From the NCBI GenBank assembly GCA_947495985.1, contig CANMBD010000002.1, positions 480,975 to 544,974 on the forward strand: DNA of 64,000 nt, written 5' to 3'. A model generated the notes under the pieces. The model saw only the letters and a program-made list of their open reading frames with translations, did not search any database and was not told the DNA's origin. Below are positions 53,696 through 61,340 of this stretch, in pieces. The stretch's first letter is position 1. Each line of letters opens with the position of its first letter. This DNA is from an uncultured Sphingomonadaceae bacterium. GTDB lineage: Bacteria; Pseudomonadota; Alphaproteobacteria; Sphingomonadales; Sphingomonadaceae. A program made the position numbers and the translations under genes.

Positions 53696-55288
53696 ATGAC
53701 CGAGAATATTACAATCAAACGGGCTCTGCTTTCGGTGTCCGACAAAAGCGGTTTGGCGGATCTGGGCAAGGAACTGGCCGCCATGGGCGTGGCGTTGATC
53801 TCCACAGGCGGTACGGCAAAGGCCTTGCGCGATGCCGGGCTTGAGGTTGCTGACATTTCTGATGTCACCCATTTCCCGGAGATGATGGACGGCCGCGTGA
53901 AAACCCTGCATCCCAAAGTCCATGGCGGCCTGCTCGCGCGGCGCGATGATCCGGGCCATGTTGCGTCGATGGAGGAGCATGACATTGCCGGTATCGATCT
54001 GGTGATCGTCAACCTCTATCCCTTTGCCCAGACTGTGGCCAAAGGCGCCGCACGTGACGAAATTATCGAGAATATCGACATTGGTGGCCCCAGCATGGTG
54101 CGCAGCGCGGCGAAAAACCATGATTTCGTGACCATCGTTACCGACCCGTCGGATTACGACACATTGCTTACGGAACTGAAAGAAAGCGGCGGTGCTACGA
54201 GCCTCGATTTCCGCAAGAAAATGGCGGCCAAGGCCTTTGCCGCGACGGCAAGCTATGACGGCATGATTGCACAATGGTTCGGCTTTGCCGACCAACAGCA
54301 GATGTTCCCGCCGACCCTGCCGCTCACCATGAGCCAGCCGACGGAACTGCGCTATGGCGAAAACCCGCACCAGATGGCGGCGCTCTATCTGCCCGATGGT
54401 CCTTCGGCCAAGGGCATTGCCCAGGCGGAACAATTGCAGGGGAAAGCGCTGAGTTATAATAATTATAATGACGCCGATGCCGCGCTGGAACTGGTTAGCG
54501 AGTTTCGTGACGGGCCCCCAACTGTAGTGATTGTCAAACATGCCAATCCTTGCGGCGTGGCCAGCGGTGACAGCATATTGGAAGCCTATAAAGCAGCACT
54601 CGCCTGCGACAGTGTGTCAGCCTTTGGCGGGATCATTGCGGTGAACCGGCCCCTTGATGGCGCAGCGGCCGAAGCGATGACCGGCATTTTCACCGAAGTC
54701 GTCTGCGCGCCCGATGCCGATGCCGATGCCCGCGCGATTTTTGCGAAGAAGAAGAATCTGCGGCTCTTGCTGACAGGTGAGCTGCCGGATCCTGCACGCG
54801 GCGGCATGGGGTTGAAGTCGATAGCGGGCGGCTATCTGCTGCAATCGCGCGACAATGGACAGATTGCCGAAGAAGACCTGAAATGCGTCACCAAGCGCCA
54901 GCCGAGCGCAGGTGAAAAAGCGGACTGCCTTTTCGCATGGACCGTTGCCAAGCATGTGAAATCCAACGCGATTGTCTATGCCAAGGACGCCTCCACCGCA
55001 GGCGTTGGCGCGGGGCAGATGAACCGGCTGGAGTCCGCGCGGATTGCCGCATGGAAAGCCAAGGACGCAGCCGAAAAAGCCGGTTGGAGTGAAGCACGGA
55101 CGATTGGATCAGCGGTGGCTTCCGACGCCTTCTTCCCCTTTGCCGATGGCCTGATGGCAGCGGTCGAAGCGGGCGCCACAGCGGTGATCCAGCCCGGCGG
55201 TTCGATTCGCGATGACGAGGTAATTGCTGCGGCAGACGAGGCGGGCTTGGCGATGCTGTTTACCGGGATGCGGCATTTCCGCCATTGA
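53696..55288 (+). CDS. purH: Bifunctional AICAR transformylase/IMP cyclohydrolase
   Basis: The 530-residue enzyme performs the last two steps of IMP synthesis. The N-terminal MGS-like cyclohydrolase has [14 protein letters not shown] and [14 protein letters not shown] (about 62-75). The AICAR transformylase domain has [17 protein letters not shown] (the K-H motif) and [13 protein letters not shown] near the C-terminus. Length and motifs are complete. Confidence 0.97.
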   Translation: MTENITIKRALLSVSDKSGLADLGKELAAMGVALISTGGTAKALRDAGLEVADISDVTHFPEMMDGRVKTLHPKVHGGLLARRDDPGHVASMEEHDIAGIDLVIVNLYPFAQTVAKGAARDEIIENIDIGGPSMVRSAAKNHDFVTIVTDPSDYDTLLTELKESGGATSLDFRKKMAAKAFAATASYDGMIAQWFGFADQQQMFPPTLPLTMSQPTELRYGENPHQMAALYLPDGPSAKGIAQAEQLQGKALSYNNYNDADAALELVSEFRDGPPTVVIVKHANPCGVASGDSILEAYKAALACDSVSAFGGIIAVNRPLDGAAAEAMTGIFTEVVCAPDADADARAIFAKKKNLRLLLTGELPDPARGGMGLKSIAGGYLLQSRDNGQIAEEDLKCVTKRQPSAGEKADCLFAWTVAKHVKSNAIVYAKDASTAGVGAGQMNRLESARIAAWKAKDAAEKAGWSEARTIGSAVASDAFFPFADGLMAAVEAGATAVIQPGGSIRDDEVIAAADEAGLAMLFTGMRHFRH

Positions 55289-55308
55289 TCATGGGATGTT
55301 TGAGTTGG

Positions 55309-55335
55309 ATGTCCGTTTTATAGAAAGGCGGACAT
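55309..55335 (+). terminator. Inverted repeat after purH
   Basis: ATGTCCG (55309-55315) pairs with CGGACAT (55329-55335), 21 bp after the stop. There is no T-run. It may end the rsmB-purH transcript with help from Rho; evidence is weak. Confidence 0.35.
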
Positions 55336-55533
55336 TGGGAATCTGAAACCCTTTTGATCCAAGATAGGAGCCAATTTCTCCGGAACCTGGTGCTTAAACT
55401 GTTTCCAAACCTGTCTCGCACCACATCTCTCACGTTCAAGATAATTCAGCACCCAAAACGGCAGTTTTGATTTAACATTTGTGCCAATAGTATTTTTCCT
55501 TATGTTACAAGCTGTTGGGTTAGGGGCAGCTGG

Positions 55534-57642
55534 GTGGATTTTTCATACCGAAGAGAATCTGAGGCAGGTCCTCACGATGGCGCAAGGGCATCGCTTTTTG
55601 GTACTTTCCAGCTCAGAGCACCTGATGGTGCCGAAATCACAATTTCCAACCGTCGTGCACGTACCTTGCTGGCCATGCTCTGCTTGGTACCCGATGAACC
55701 GATTGACCGTGATCATGTGAGCAAGCTTTTGTGGCCCGGCCGATTTGAGGCGCAGGCAAAGGCCAGTCTGCGGCAGTGCTTGTTGGAACTGGGTAAGGTT
55801 TTGGGCGCATTCGACTGCGATATTCTCGATATATCTCGGACTCGGATCAGCTTGAAGGCAGGCGCTGTCCGCACCGATCTTGCCGAACTGCAAATTTGCC
55901 TCGCGGAAGGAGAGTTTGAGAAAGCGACCGAGCGGCTAACCGCCATCGGTACCAAACCGCTGCTCGATCAGATGCATTTTGGCGATGCATTCAAGGACTG
56001 GCTTGCCGGTCATCGGCATGAAGTGGAACAGCGGTTGCAAAATGCCATAGCGGTTGCGCTTTCGGCTTTGGAGAAAAGCGATAACCTTGCCAACCATGCG
56101 CGCCTTTTCAATGCTTGGTCGGTGCAATCTCCTGCAGCCGAAACCATATTGGACCGGAAGAAAGGCAAGGCCCGGATTGCCGTGCTACCATTCAAGTCCT
56201 TTGCCGACCCCGACGATCACGGATTTTTTGCTGATGGTGTTGTCGACGAACTGATCACAAGTCTGGGGCAAGTACCGCAGCTTCTTGTTGCTGGCCGAAC
56301 GTCATCTTTCCAATTTAAAGATTCTGACAAAACGCCATCGGAAATTGCCGGTGCACTCAACGTATCGCATCTTTTGGAAGGCTCGGTTCACCGGCAAGGA
56401 GAACAGGTTCGTGTTGCTGTCAGCCTAGTTGACGCGGAAAGCGGCTTTGAATCATGGGCCTTTAGCTATGATGGTAGTCTGGACGATATGTTTGCCGCGC
56501 GGGCAGAAGTTGTGCAGGCAGTAACAAACGGGTTGAGTGATGCGCTCAAATTGACGGAGCATGAAACCAAACCCCGCAAGCTGACGAGCAATAGGGAAGC
56601 TTATGGGCTTTACCTGCAAGGCCGGGCGCTAACCATCAGGGCCATCGGTGACGGGGTATTGCCAACGGCGATTGAATTGCTCGAAAAGGCCTTGGCGATC
56701 GATCCAGAATTTGCGGAATGCTGGACAGCGCTGGCCGAAGCAGAGATTAATATGACGGTCTACACGCCATGTCTGGACAGATTGGAGCGATGCGAAAAAG
56801 CTGCTGGATATGCAAAGAAAGCGCTCAGCCTGTCGCCGCAGCAGGCGCATGCCCGTATCGTGCTTGCCTTTTATGCGTGGACGCAAAATAATATTGTCGG
56901 TGCGCTTGATCTGGCTTTCGAGGCTTACCGGCTGGAACCCAATAATCCCGATGTTCTAAACCGTGTCGGTTCTTTCCTGCTCTATTGCGGACGCTCCCGG
57001 GACGCCTTGCCTTATATTGAGGCCAGCATAGATCAAGATCCGGTAAATGGCCGAAGCTATGCTATACTTTCTGGAGTGTATCTCAACCTTGGTAATGTTG
57101 ATACCGCTATTGAGGCGGGGCAGAGAATGGTCGATCTTGGTTTTCCATCTCTGTGGCTCGCAGCGGCATTGGCGGTATCGGGCGACCATGATGCTGCTGT
57201 GGAAGCATATCAGTTGACAAAGAAGTTGATGAACACCGTAATATTTCCGCCAGCTGGCAGTGCACCGCTCGACCCAGACGCTATGGATGCCTATTGGCTG
57301 ATGGCTGCGAAGGGGCTTTGGGGCGGTGAAGACCAGGACCGCAAAAATTATTGCATGGTGTTGGAGATGCTCCACGCGACATTGCACGATCCCTATGATA
57401 CCACGATCACATTGCCGGCGATCTGGATGGGCCAGGCGCAGATGGTCTTCAAAACCCTTGGCCAGCAGATAACAACTGCCAATTTCTTCTCTTTCATGTC
57501 GCTCTGGACCGACGCAGAGCCGATAAACCAAGTCCGACTGCATCAGGACTTTATGGATTTCGCCGAACGGATTGGAATGGTTGCGGCTTGGGAAAAATAT
57601 GGCTGGCCGGATCTTCCGGTGAGGCCATCTCACACCAATTAA
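55534..57642 (+). CDS. BTAD-like winged-helix regulator with TolB-like domain and TPR repeats
   Basis: The 702-residue protein begins with a SARP-type domain: winged helix (RRARTLLAMLCLVPDEPIDRDHVSKLLWPGR, about 38-70) and helical BTAD region (to 200). Then comes a TolB-like segment (FADPDDHGFFADGVVDELITSLGQ, about 228-330) and TPR-like repeats (about 360-560). Such proteins act as cytosolic transcription regulators. The only start near is GTG at 55534. The 245 bp upstream hold an IR CAAAAC/GTTTTG at 55454-55469. Target genes are unknown. Confidence 0.78.
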   Translation: MDFSYRRESEAGPHDGARASLFGTFQLRAPDGAEITISNRRARTLLAMLCLVPDEPIDRDHVSKLLWPGRFEAQAKASLRQCLLELGKVLGAFDCDILDISRTRISLKAGAVRTDLAELQICLAEGEFEKATERLTAIGTKPLLDQMHFGDAFKDWLAGHRHEVEQRLQNAIAVALSALEKSDNLANHARLFNAWSVQSPAAETILDRKKGKARIAVLPFKSFADPDDHGFFADGVVDELITSLGQVPQLLVAGRTSSFQFKDSDKTPSEIAGALNVSHLLEGSVHRQGEQVRVAVSLVDAESGFESWAFSYDGSLDDMFAARAEVVQAVTNGLSDALKLTEHETKPRKLTSNREAYGLYLQGRALTIRAIGDGVLPTAIELLEKALAIDPEFAECWTALAEAEINMTVYTPCLDRLERCEKAAGYAKKALSLSPQQAHARIVLAFYAWTQNNIVGALDLAFEAYRLEPNNPDVLNRVGSFLLYCGRSRDALPYIEASIDQDPVNGRSYAILSGVYLNLGNVDTAIEAGQRMVDLGFPSLWLAAALAVSGDHDAAVEAYQLTKKLMNTVIFPPAGSAPLDPDAMDAYWLMAAKGLWGGEDQDRKNYCMVLEMLHATLHDPYDTTITLPAIWMGQAQMVFKTLGQQITTANFFSFMSLWTDAEPINQVRLHQDFMDFAERIGMVAAWEKYGWPDLPVRPSHTN

Positions 57643-57816
57643 ATCATTATTGACGCTTTTTTGACGGTAGCGCCGTTGACGGAATGTTACATTCGCGCCC
57701 ATCAATAGCGCACTGAAATTGCAGACAAGTTAGACCATTTGGGTCGGTCCGGAAAACCCCGGCTGCCGCCAACGGGATAGCTGTGCCTGCGGTTTCAAGC
57801 AAACCAAAACAGGAGA

Positions 57817-58275
57817 ATGATGATGAAACTGACAAAGAAAATGATGATCGCAACCGCGATGCTGGTGACAACACCAATGGCGCTACCAACCGTGGCAGCA
57901 GCGCAGGAATTCCCGCTGGTTGCCGGAGACTATTCTGAAGTTGCCGGAATTTTTGTCAAAGACGGCGGAGCATATAAATATGCGACCCATCTGGCCACCA
58001 AGTGGGTCGACGTTCAGGAATTTGCCAAATCCAAGGGCTGGATCAGCGATTACAAAATACTCATCAACGAATATCCCCGCGATGGCGAGCCAACAATCTA
58101 TCTGATGACCACCTTTGCGAAAATGGCTGACGCGGCGGAAGGTGAAAGACGCAACAAAGCATATGATGCTTACATGAAATCGTCTGCAGAGCAGCAAATA
58201 GCAGAATCCGGTAACCGGGCGGAATACCGGACCGTGCAGAGCAGCATGCTGCTTCGCGAATATAAAGTTCGATAG
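57817..58275 (+). CDS. Small secreted protein, unknown function
   Basis: The 152-residue protein has three ATGs at 57817, 57820 and 57823 after AGGAGA, then a signal peptide (about 1-31, ending TVAAAQ). The mature part has the stretch FAKSKGWISDYKILINEYPRDGEPTIYL and LTTFAKMADAAEGERRN. I do not recognise a family. A 12-bp-arm hairpin follows at 58319-58352. Confidence 0.7.
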   Translation: MMMKLTKKMMIATAMLVTTPMALPTVAAAQEFPLVAGDYSEVAGIFVKDGGAYKYATHLATKWVDVQEFAKSKGWISDYKILINEYPRDGEPTIYLMTTFAKMADAAEGERRNKAYDAYMKSSAEQQIAESGNRAEYRTVQSSMLLREYKVR

Positions 58276-58318
58276 ACCGCCCTTAGGTCTTTTCGAAAAG
58301 CACGCGCAAGCGATGCGT

Positions 58319-58352
58319 CCGGCGGATGGAATTACGACCCTCCATCCGCCGG
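58319..58352. terminator. Perfect inverted repeat between two small genes
   Basis: CCGGCGGATGGA (58319-58330) and TCCATCCGCCGG (58341-58352) form a perfect 12-bp stem with a 10-base loop, 44 bp after the secreted-protein gene and 37 bp before the next ATG. There is no T-run. It can be a Rho-independent-like terminator or an mRNA-protecting hairpin. Confidence 0.55.
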
Positions 58353-58388
58353 AACTTTCCACCATCTTCCGAAAAACCGCGCAATGAA

Positions 58389-58757
58389 ATGAGCGATCTC
58401 GACAATCTTGCACATGATTTCTCGTCACTGATCCGGTCAGGTCAGCCGGTTTTGGCGGCAGAAAAATATTGGGCCGAAGATGTCATTAGCATTGAACCAG
58501 AGCATAGCGCCGAACACACCCTGTCCCTGGCAAGTGGTTATGATGCAGCATATGGCAAGCTGACAGACTGGCTTAACCACAGCGCTATGGAAGAGGTCTG
58601 CATCGATGGTCCCTTTGTCACCGGAAACCGTTTTGCTCTATTCATCGACATGCTGATCAAGCGTCGTGCCACCGGGCGACGACAGCCCTTTAGTGAAATC
58701 GCGATCTATACTGTACGTGACGGCAAGATTGTCGAGGAACGGTATTTTTATGACTGA
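58389..58757 (+). CDS. NTF2/SnoaL-like small protein
   Basis: The 122-residue protein has the SnoaL-like fold (LIRSGQPVLAAEKYWAEDVISIEPEHS, GPFVTGNRFALFIDML, SEIAIYTVRDGKIVEERYFYD). A cone fold of this type often binds small ligands or helps an isomerase. The ATG at 58389 follows the hairpin; the frame is open to 58326 but overlaps it. It converges with the next gene. Confidence 0.78.
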   Translation: MSDLDNLAHDFSSLIRSGQPVLAAEKYWAEDVISIEPEHSAEHTLSLASGYDAAYGKLTDWLNHSAMEEVCIDGPFVTGNRFALFIDMLIKRRATGRRQPFSEIAIYTVRDGKIVEERYFYD

Positions 58758-58792
58758 ACTCTACCCTGCGATCGTAGGCCATTAACCTCTAC

Positions 58793-59323
58793 CTATTCGG
58801 GCAGAGCGATCAAATGTGCGATCATGCGAGTGCCTTCAAAAACGGCTGTATCTTCAACATTAATTCCGTCTTCGACGAAGACGAAATCAAATACGCGGTC
58901 TTGATCAACATCGCTGTGCAGCATGGCCAAAAATTTGTCACCGGCATCAGCGGGATGTTGTATCTGGATCGTTACATTCTCGCTTTGACCCGGCTTCAGA
59001 TAGGCGAAACCCGACACGATATCACCGTCCGGACGGCCGTCGATGACCGGGTGAAGGACAAGCCAACCCGCCTTTGCAATCGTTACAGCGGGAAAGGTTA
59101 CGGCGGTTGTGTTCGCGCGCAAGGTCGATACGTTCGTTCCATCGACACGGACTTCGGACGCGATCGATTCTCCATTCTGGCGGGTCAAGCCTTCAATCTG
59201 AATTGCGTTGGCCGTGCCATTGCCCATTGTAATTTGTGGTTTTTTGGGCGTTTCCTGCGCTGTTGCAGCTCCGGACATGAATGCAATTGATATGGCAAAA
59301 GACAGAGCGCGTTTGATGTACAT
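58793..59323 (-). CDS. Secreted DUF7282-like protein
   Basis: The 176-residue protein has a signal peptide (about 1-23, ending ATAQ). The mature part has a beta-rich DUF7282-like pattern: KAGWLVLHPVIDGRPDGDIVSGFAYLKPGQ and DFVFVEDGINVEDTAVFEGTRM. Function unknown. GAAGGGGTTCTTGTC is before the ATG at 59323. Family assignment rests on memory of that domain only. Confidence 0.6.
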   Translation of the reverse strand: MYIKRALSFAISIAFMSGAATAQETPKKPQITMGNGTANAIQIEGLTRQNGESIASEVRVDGTNVSTLRANTTAVTFPAVTIAKAGWLVLHPVIDGRPDGDIVSGFAYLKPGQSENVTIQIQHPADAGDKFLAMLHSDVDQDRVFDFVFVEDGINVEDTAVFEGTRMIAHLIALPE

Positions 59324-59512
59324 GACAAGAACCCCTTCATTTTCTTTCAGGCACATATTGTGCCTGCCGAGAATATTTCATTTCAAGTATGAATTGGTTT
59401 TGCGAACAACACAACAGTCTGGAAGACCATCTGCAAATACCGAAAGAGTTATTGCAGACGTAAGAGCGAGGCCCCCTATACATTCGCTTCTCATTCCGCC
59501 AAACTTGCTAAC

Positions 59513-60286
59513 ATGAAACTAAATCTGGAAAACAAAACCGTCCTTGTCACCGCTGGCAGCAAGGGCATTGGACTGGCCACCGCTTTGGGTTTCTATGAAT
59601 CCGGGGCTAATGTCGCCATTTGCGGGCGATCGCAGGATAATCTGGATGCTGCTGCGGCGCAGATGCCCGACTGTCTGGCGCTGACAGGTGATGTCTCGCA
59701 GGCGGAAGATATTGACCGCGTCGTCGGTGCGGTGGCGGATAAATTTGGCGGTATCGATATATTGGTGAACAATGCCGGAGGCCCTCCGCCCGGCCTATTT
59801 GAAGACCTGGCGGATGCGGACTGGGATCAGGCCGTGCAGTTGACTCTGATGTCGGTCATCCGCGCGACGCGGCTGGTTCTGCCCAACATGCGGGCGCAGA
59901 AATGGGGGCGGATTATCAATATTTCATCCTCGGGCGTGAAACAGCCTGTGCCGGGTCTTACCCTGTCGAACAGTATCAGGATGGCGGTGCTGGGCTGGGC
60001 CAAGACGCTCGCCAATCAGGTGGCGGGCGATAACATATTGGTGAACACGGTCTGCCCCGGCTTTACCAATACCGACCGGGTCACGCAGATATTGGAGAAT
60101 CAGTCCAGGGCATCGGGTAAGAGCACCGAAGAAATCGCTGCCGGCATAGCTGCCCAGATTCCCATGCAGCGAATTGGCGAACCGGAAGAAGTTGCCAATC
60201 TGGCAATTTTCCTGGGATCAGAGGCGGCGAGCTATATTACGGGCACAGCCATACAGGTGGACGGCGGATCGGTACAGGGTTTCTGA
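59513..60286 (+). CDS. Short-chain dehydrogenase family protein with altered catalytic tetrad
   Basis: The 257-residue protein has a Rossmann fold (TAGSKGIG at 13-20, NNAGGPPPG near 88-96) and the C-terminal GGSVQGF. At the usual Y-x3-K position it reads LSNSIRM, so Tyr is Ser and Lys is Arg. The subfamily with GGPPPG is known to vary here; the reaction is therefore uncertain. It lies 189 bp after the divergent DUF7282-like gene. Confidence 0.8.
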   Translation: MKLNLENKTVLVTAGSKGIGLATALGFYESGANVAICGRSQDNLDAAAAQMPDCLALTGDVSQAEDIDRVVGAVADKFGGIDILVNNAGGPPPGLFEDLADADWDQAVQLTLMSVIRATRLVLPNMRAQKWGRIINISSSGVKQPVPGLTLSNSIRMAVLGWAKTLANQVAGDNILVNTVCPGFTNTDRVTQILENQSRASGKSTEEIAAGIAAQIPMQRIGEPEEVANLAIFLGSEAASYITGTAIQVDGGSVQGF

Positions 60287-60304
60287 AAAGCCAGCCAATA
60301 ATTG

Positions 60305-60329
60305 CCGAATATTTATAGAAACTATTCGG
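60305..60329. terminator. Inverted repeat between convergent SDR and DUF3035 genes
   Basis: CCGAATA (60305-60311) pairs with TATTCGG (60323-60329) over 11 bases. It lies between stop codons of convergent genes (the right arm overlaps the end of the DUF3035 gene). There is no T-run, so it is a weak candidate for a bidirectional terminator. Confidence 0.35.
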
Positions 60330-60735
60330 GTGTAGCGGCCTGCGCTGTTTGACCATCGCCTTCCGGTGCGGCGATAATGTCGCGGGTTACGCTACCCTTG
60401 TCGACGGTGAACGTTCCGGCATCACCCACAGAAGAGCGGATACCGGCATCGGCGTCACCAGCCTGACCGACAATCGCGGATTCGGTGACACTGCGCGCCT
60501 GCGCGCCGCCAAACATGGCTTCCAGCGTCTGTTGTTGCACACCACCGGTTTGCGGGCGCGGTTGGCCGGGCTGTGGCGGGGTCAGAGCGAAATCGGGTGG
60601 AATCACCAGCGGTGCCTGGCGCGACACAGCGAATTCATCGGGACGGTCACGGTCAAACAGGCCGCTGGAACCGCAAGCAGACAGCCCAACCAGTGAAACG
60701 AGACTGATACCAATTACTGATTTACGCATATTCAC
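60322..60735 (-). CDS. DUF3035 lipoprotein (possibly BamF-like)
   Basis: The 137-residue protein has a signal peptide and lipobox GLSAC (Cys21), then Pro/Gln-rich disordered sequence APLVIPPDFALTPPQPGQPRPQ. DUF3035 proteins are outer-membrane lipoproteins of alphaproteobacteria, linked in some reports to the BAM complex. It is downstream of lspA and ileS on the same strand; lipoprotein maturation needs LspA. A hairpin GAGCC/GGCTC is at 60790-60806 between it and lspA. Confidence 0.8.
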   Translation of the reverse strand: MNMRKSVIGISLVSLVGLSACGSSGLFDRDRPDEFAVSRQAPLVIPPDFALTPPQPGQPRPQTGGVQQQTLEAMFGGAQARSVTESAIVGQAGDADAGIRSSVGDAGTFTVDKGSVTRDIIAAPEGDGQTAQAATPE

Positions 60736-60839
60736 TTACCTCAATCCTTCTTTGGCCAAGTTTTCCTTGTGGCCTTAAATCTCTGTCTAGAGCCTTTGGC
60801 GGGCTCTTTGCCACGGGTCAACTGTCACCAAGCTGAATA

Positions 60840-61340
60840 TTAATCTTCATCCGGCTTTTCGCGTATTAACAGCGCGCGTGCAAGCAAGATTACGACACCG
60901 ATGGAAATGCACGCATCCGCAACATTAAAAATCAGGAACGGGCGAAAGTCACCGATATGTAAGTCTGCAAAATCAGCCACATAGCCGAGCCGGGCCCGGT
61001 CCAATATATTGCCCATCGCCCCGCCGAGGACGAAGGACAGAGCAATAATATCCCATTTCGCCTTTTCCCGCCACATCCAGATCAAGACCGCGACGCCAAT
61101 CGCACCAGTCAGGGCAACCAGCGCCCAGCGCTGAAAATCGGTCGATGCCGTCAGGAATCCCATGGATACCCCGTAATTTTCCGCCCAGGTCAGGTTGAAA
61201 AAGGGCAGCAATTCAATCTGGCCCTTGGCCTTCAGATCGAGCGGATGCATCACCATATATTTGGTGAACTGGTCCAAAATGAAGATCAGGCAGGCGACTA
61301 TGAGCCCGGTAATCCGGTACTTACTGACGGCTTCGTTCAT
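60840..61340 (-). CDS. lspA: Lipoprotein signal peptidase (signal peptidase II)
   Basis: The 166-residue inner-membrane aspartyl protease cleaves prolipoprotein signals. It has four TM helices and the active motifs GNILDRARLGYVADF (first Asp) and FNVADACISIG (second Asp). It overlaps the ileS stop by 4 bp (ATGA), the common ileS-lspA pair. Length is normal. Confidence 0.96.
   Translation of the reverse strand: MNEAVSKYRITGLIVACLIFILDQFTKYMVMHPLDLKAKGQIELLPFFNLTWAENYGVSMGFLTASTDFQRWALVALTGAIGVAVLIWMWREKAKWDIIALSFVLGGAMGNILDRARLGYVADFADLHIGDFRPFLIFNVADACISIGVVILLARALLIREKPDED

Noticed and set aside
53603..54541. 312-codon open frame opposite purH
   Set aside because: Antisense to purH and to the end of the heparinase gene; no motif.
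55481..55720. 79-codon open frame at the start of the BTAD/TolB gene
   Set aside because: The overlapping frame from the GTG at 55534 carries the clear winged helix and extends 702 codons; this frame is short and without a domain.
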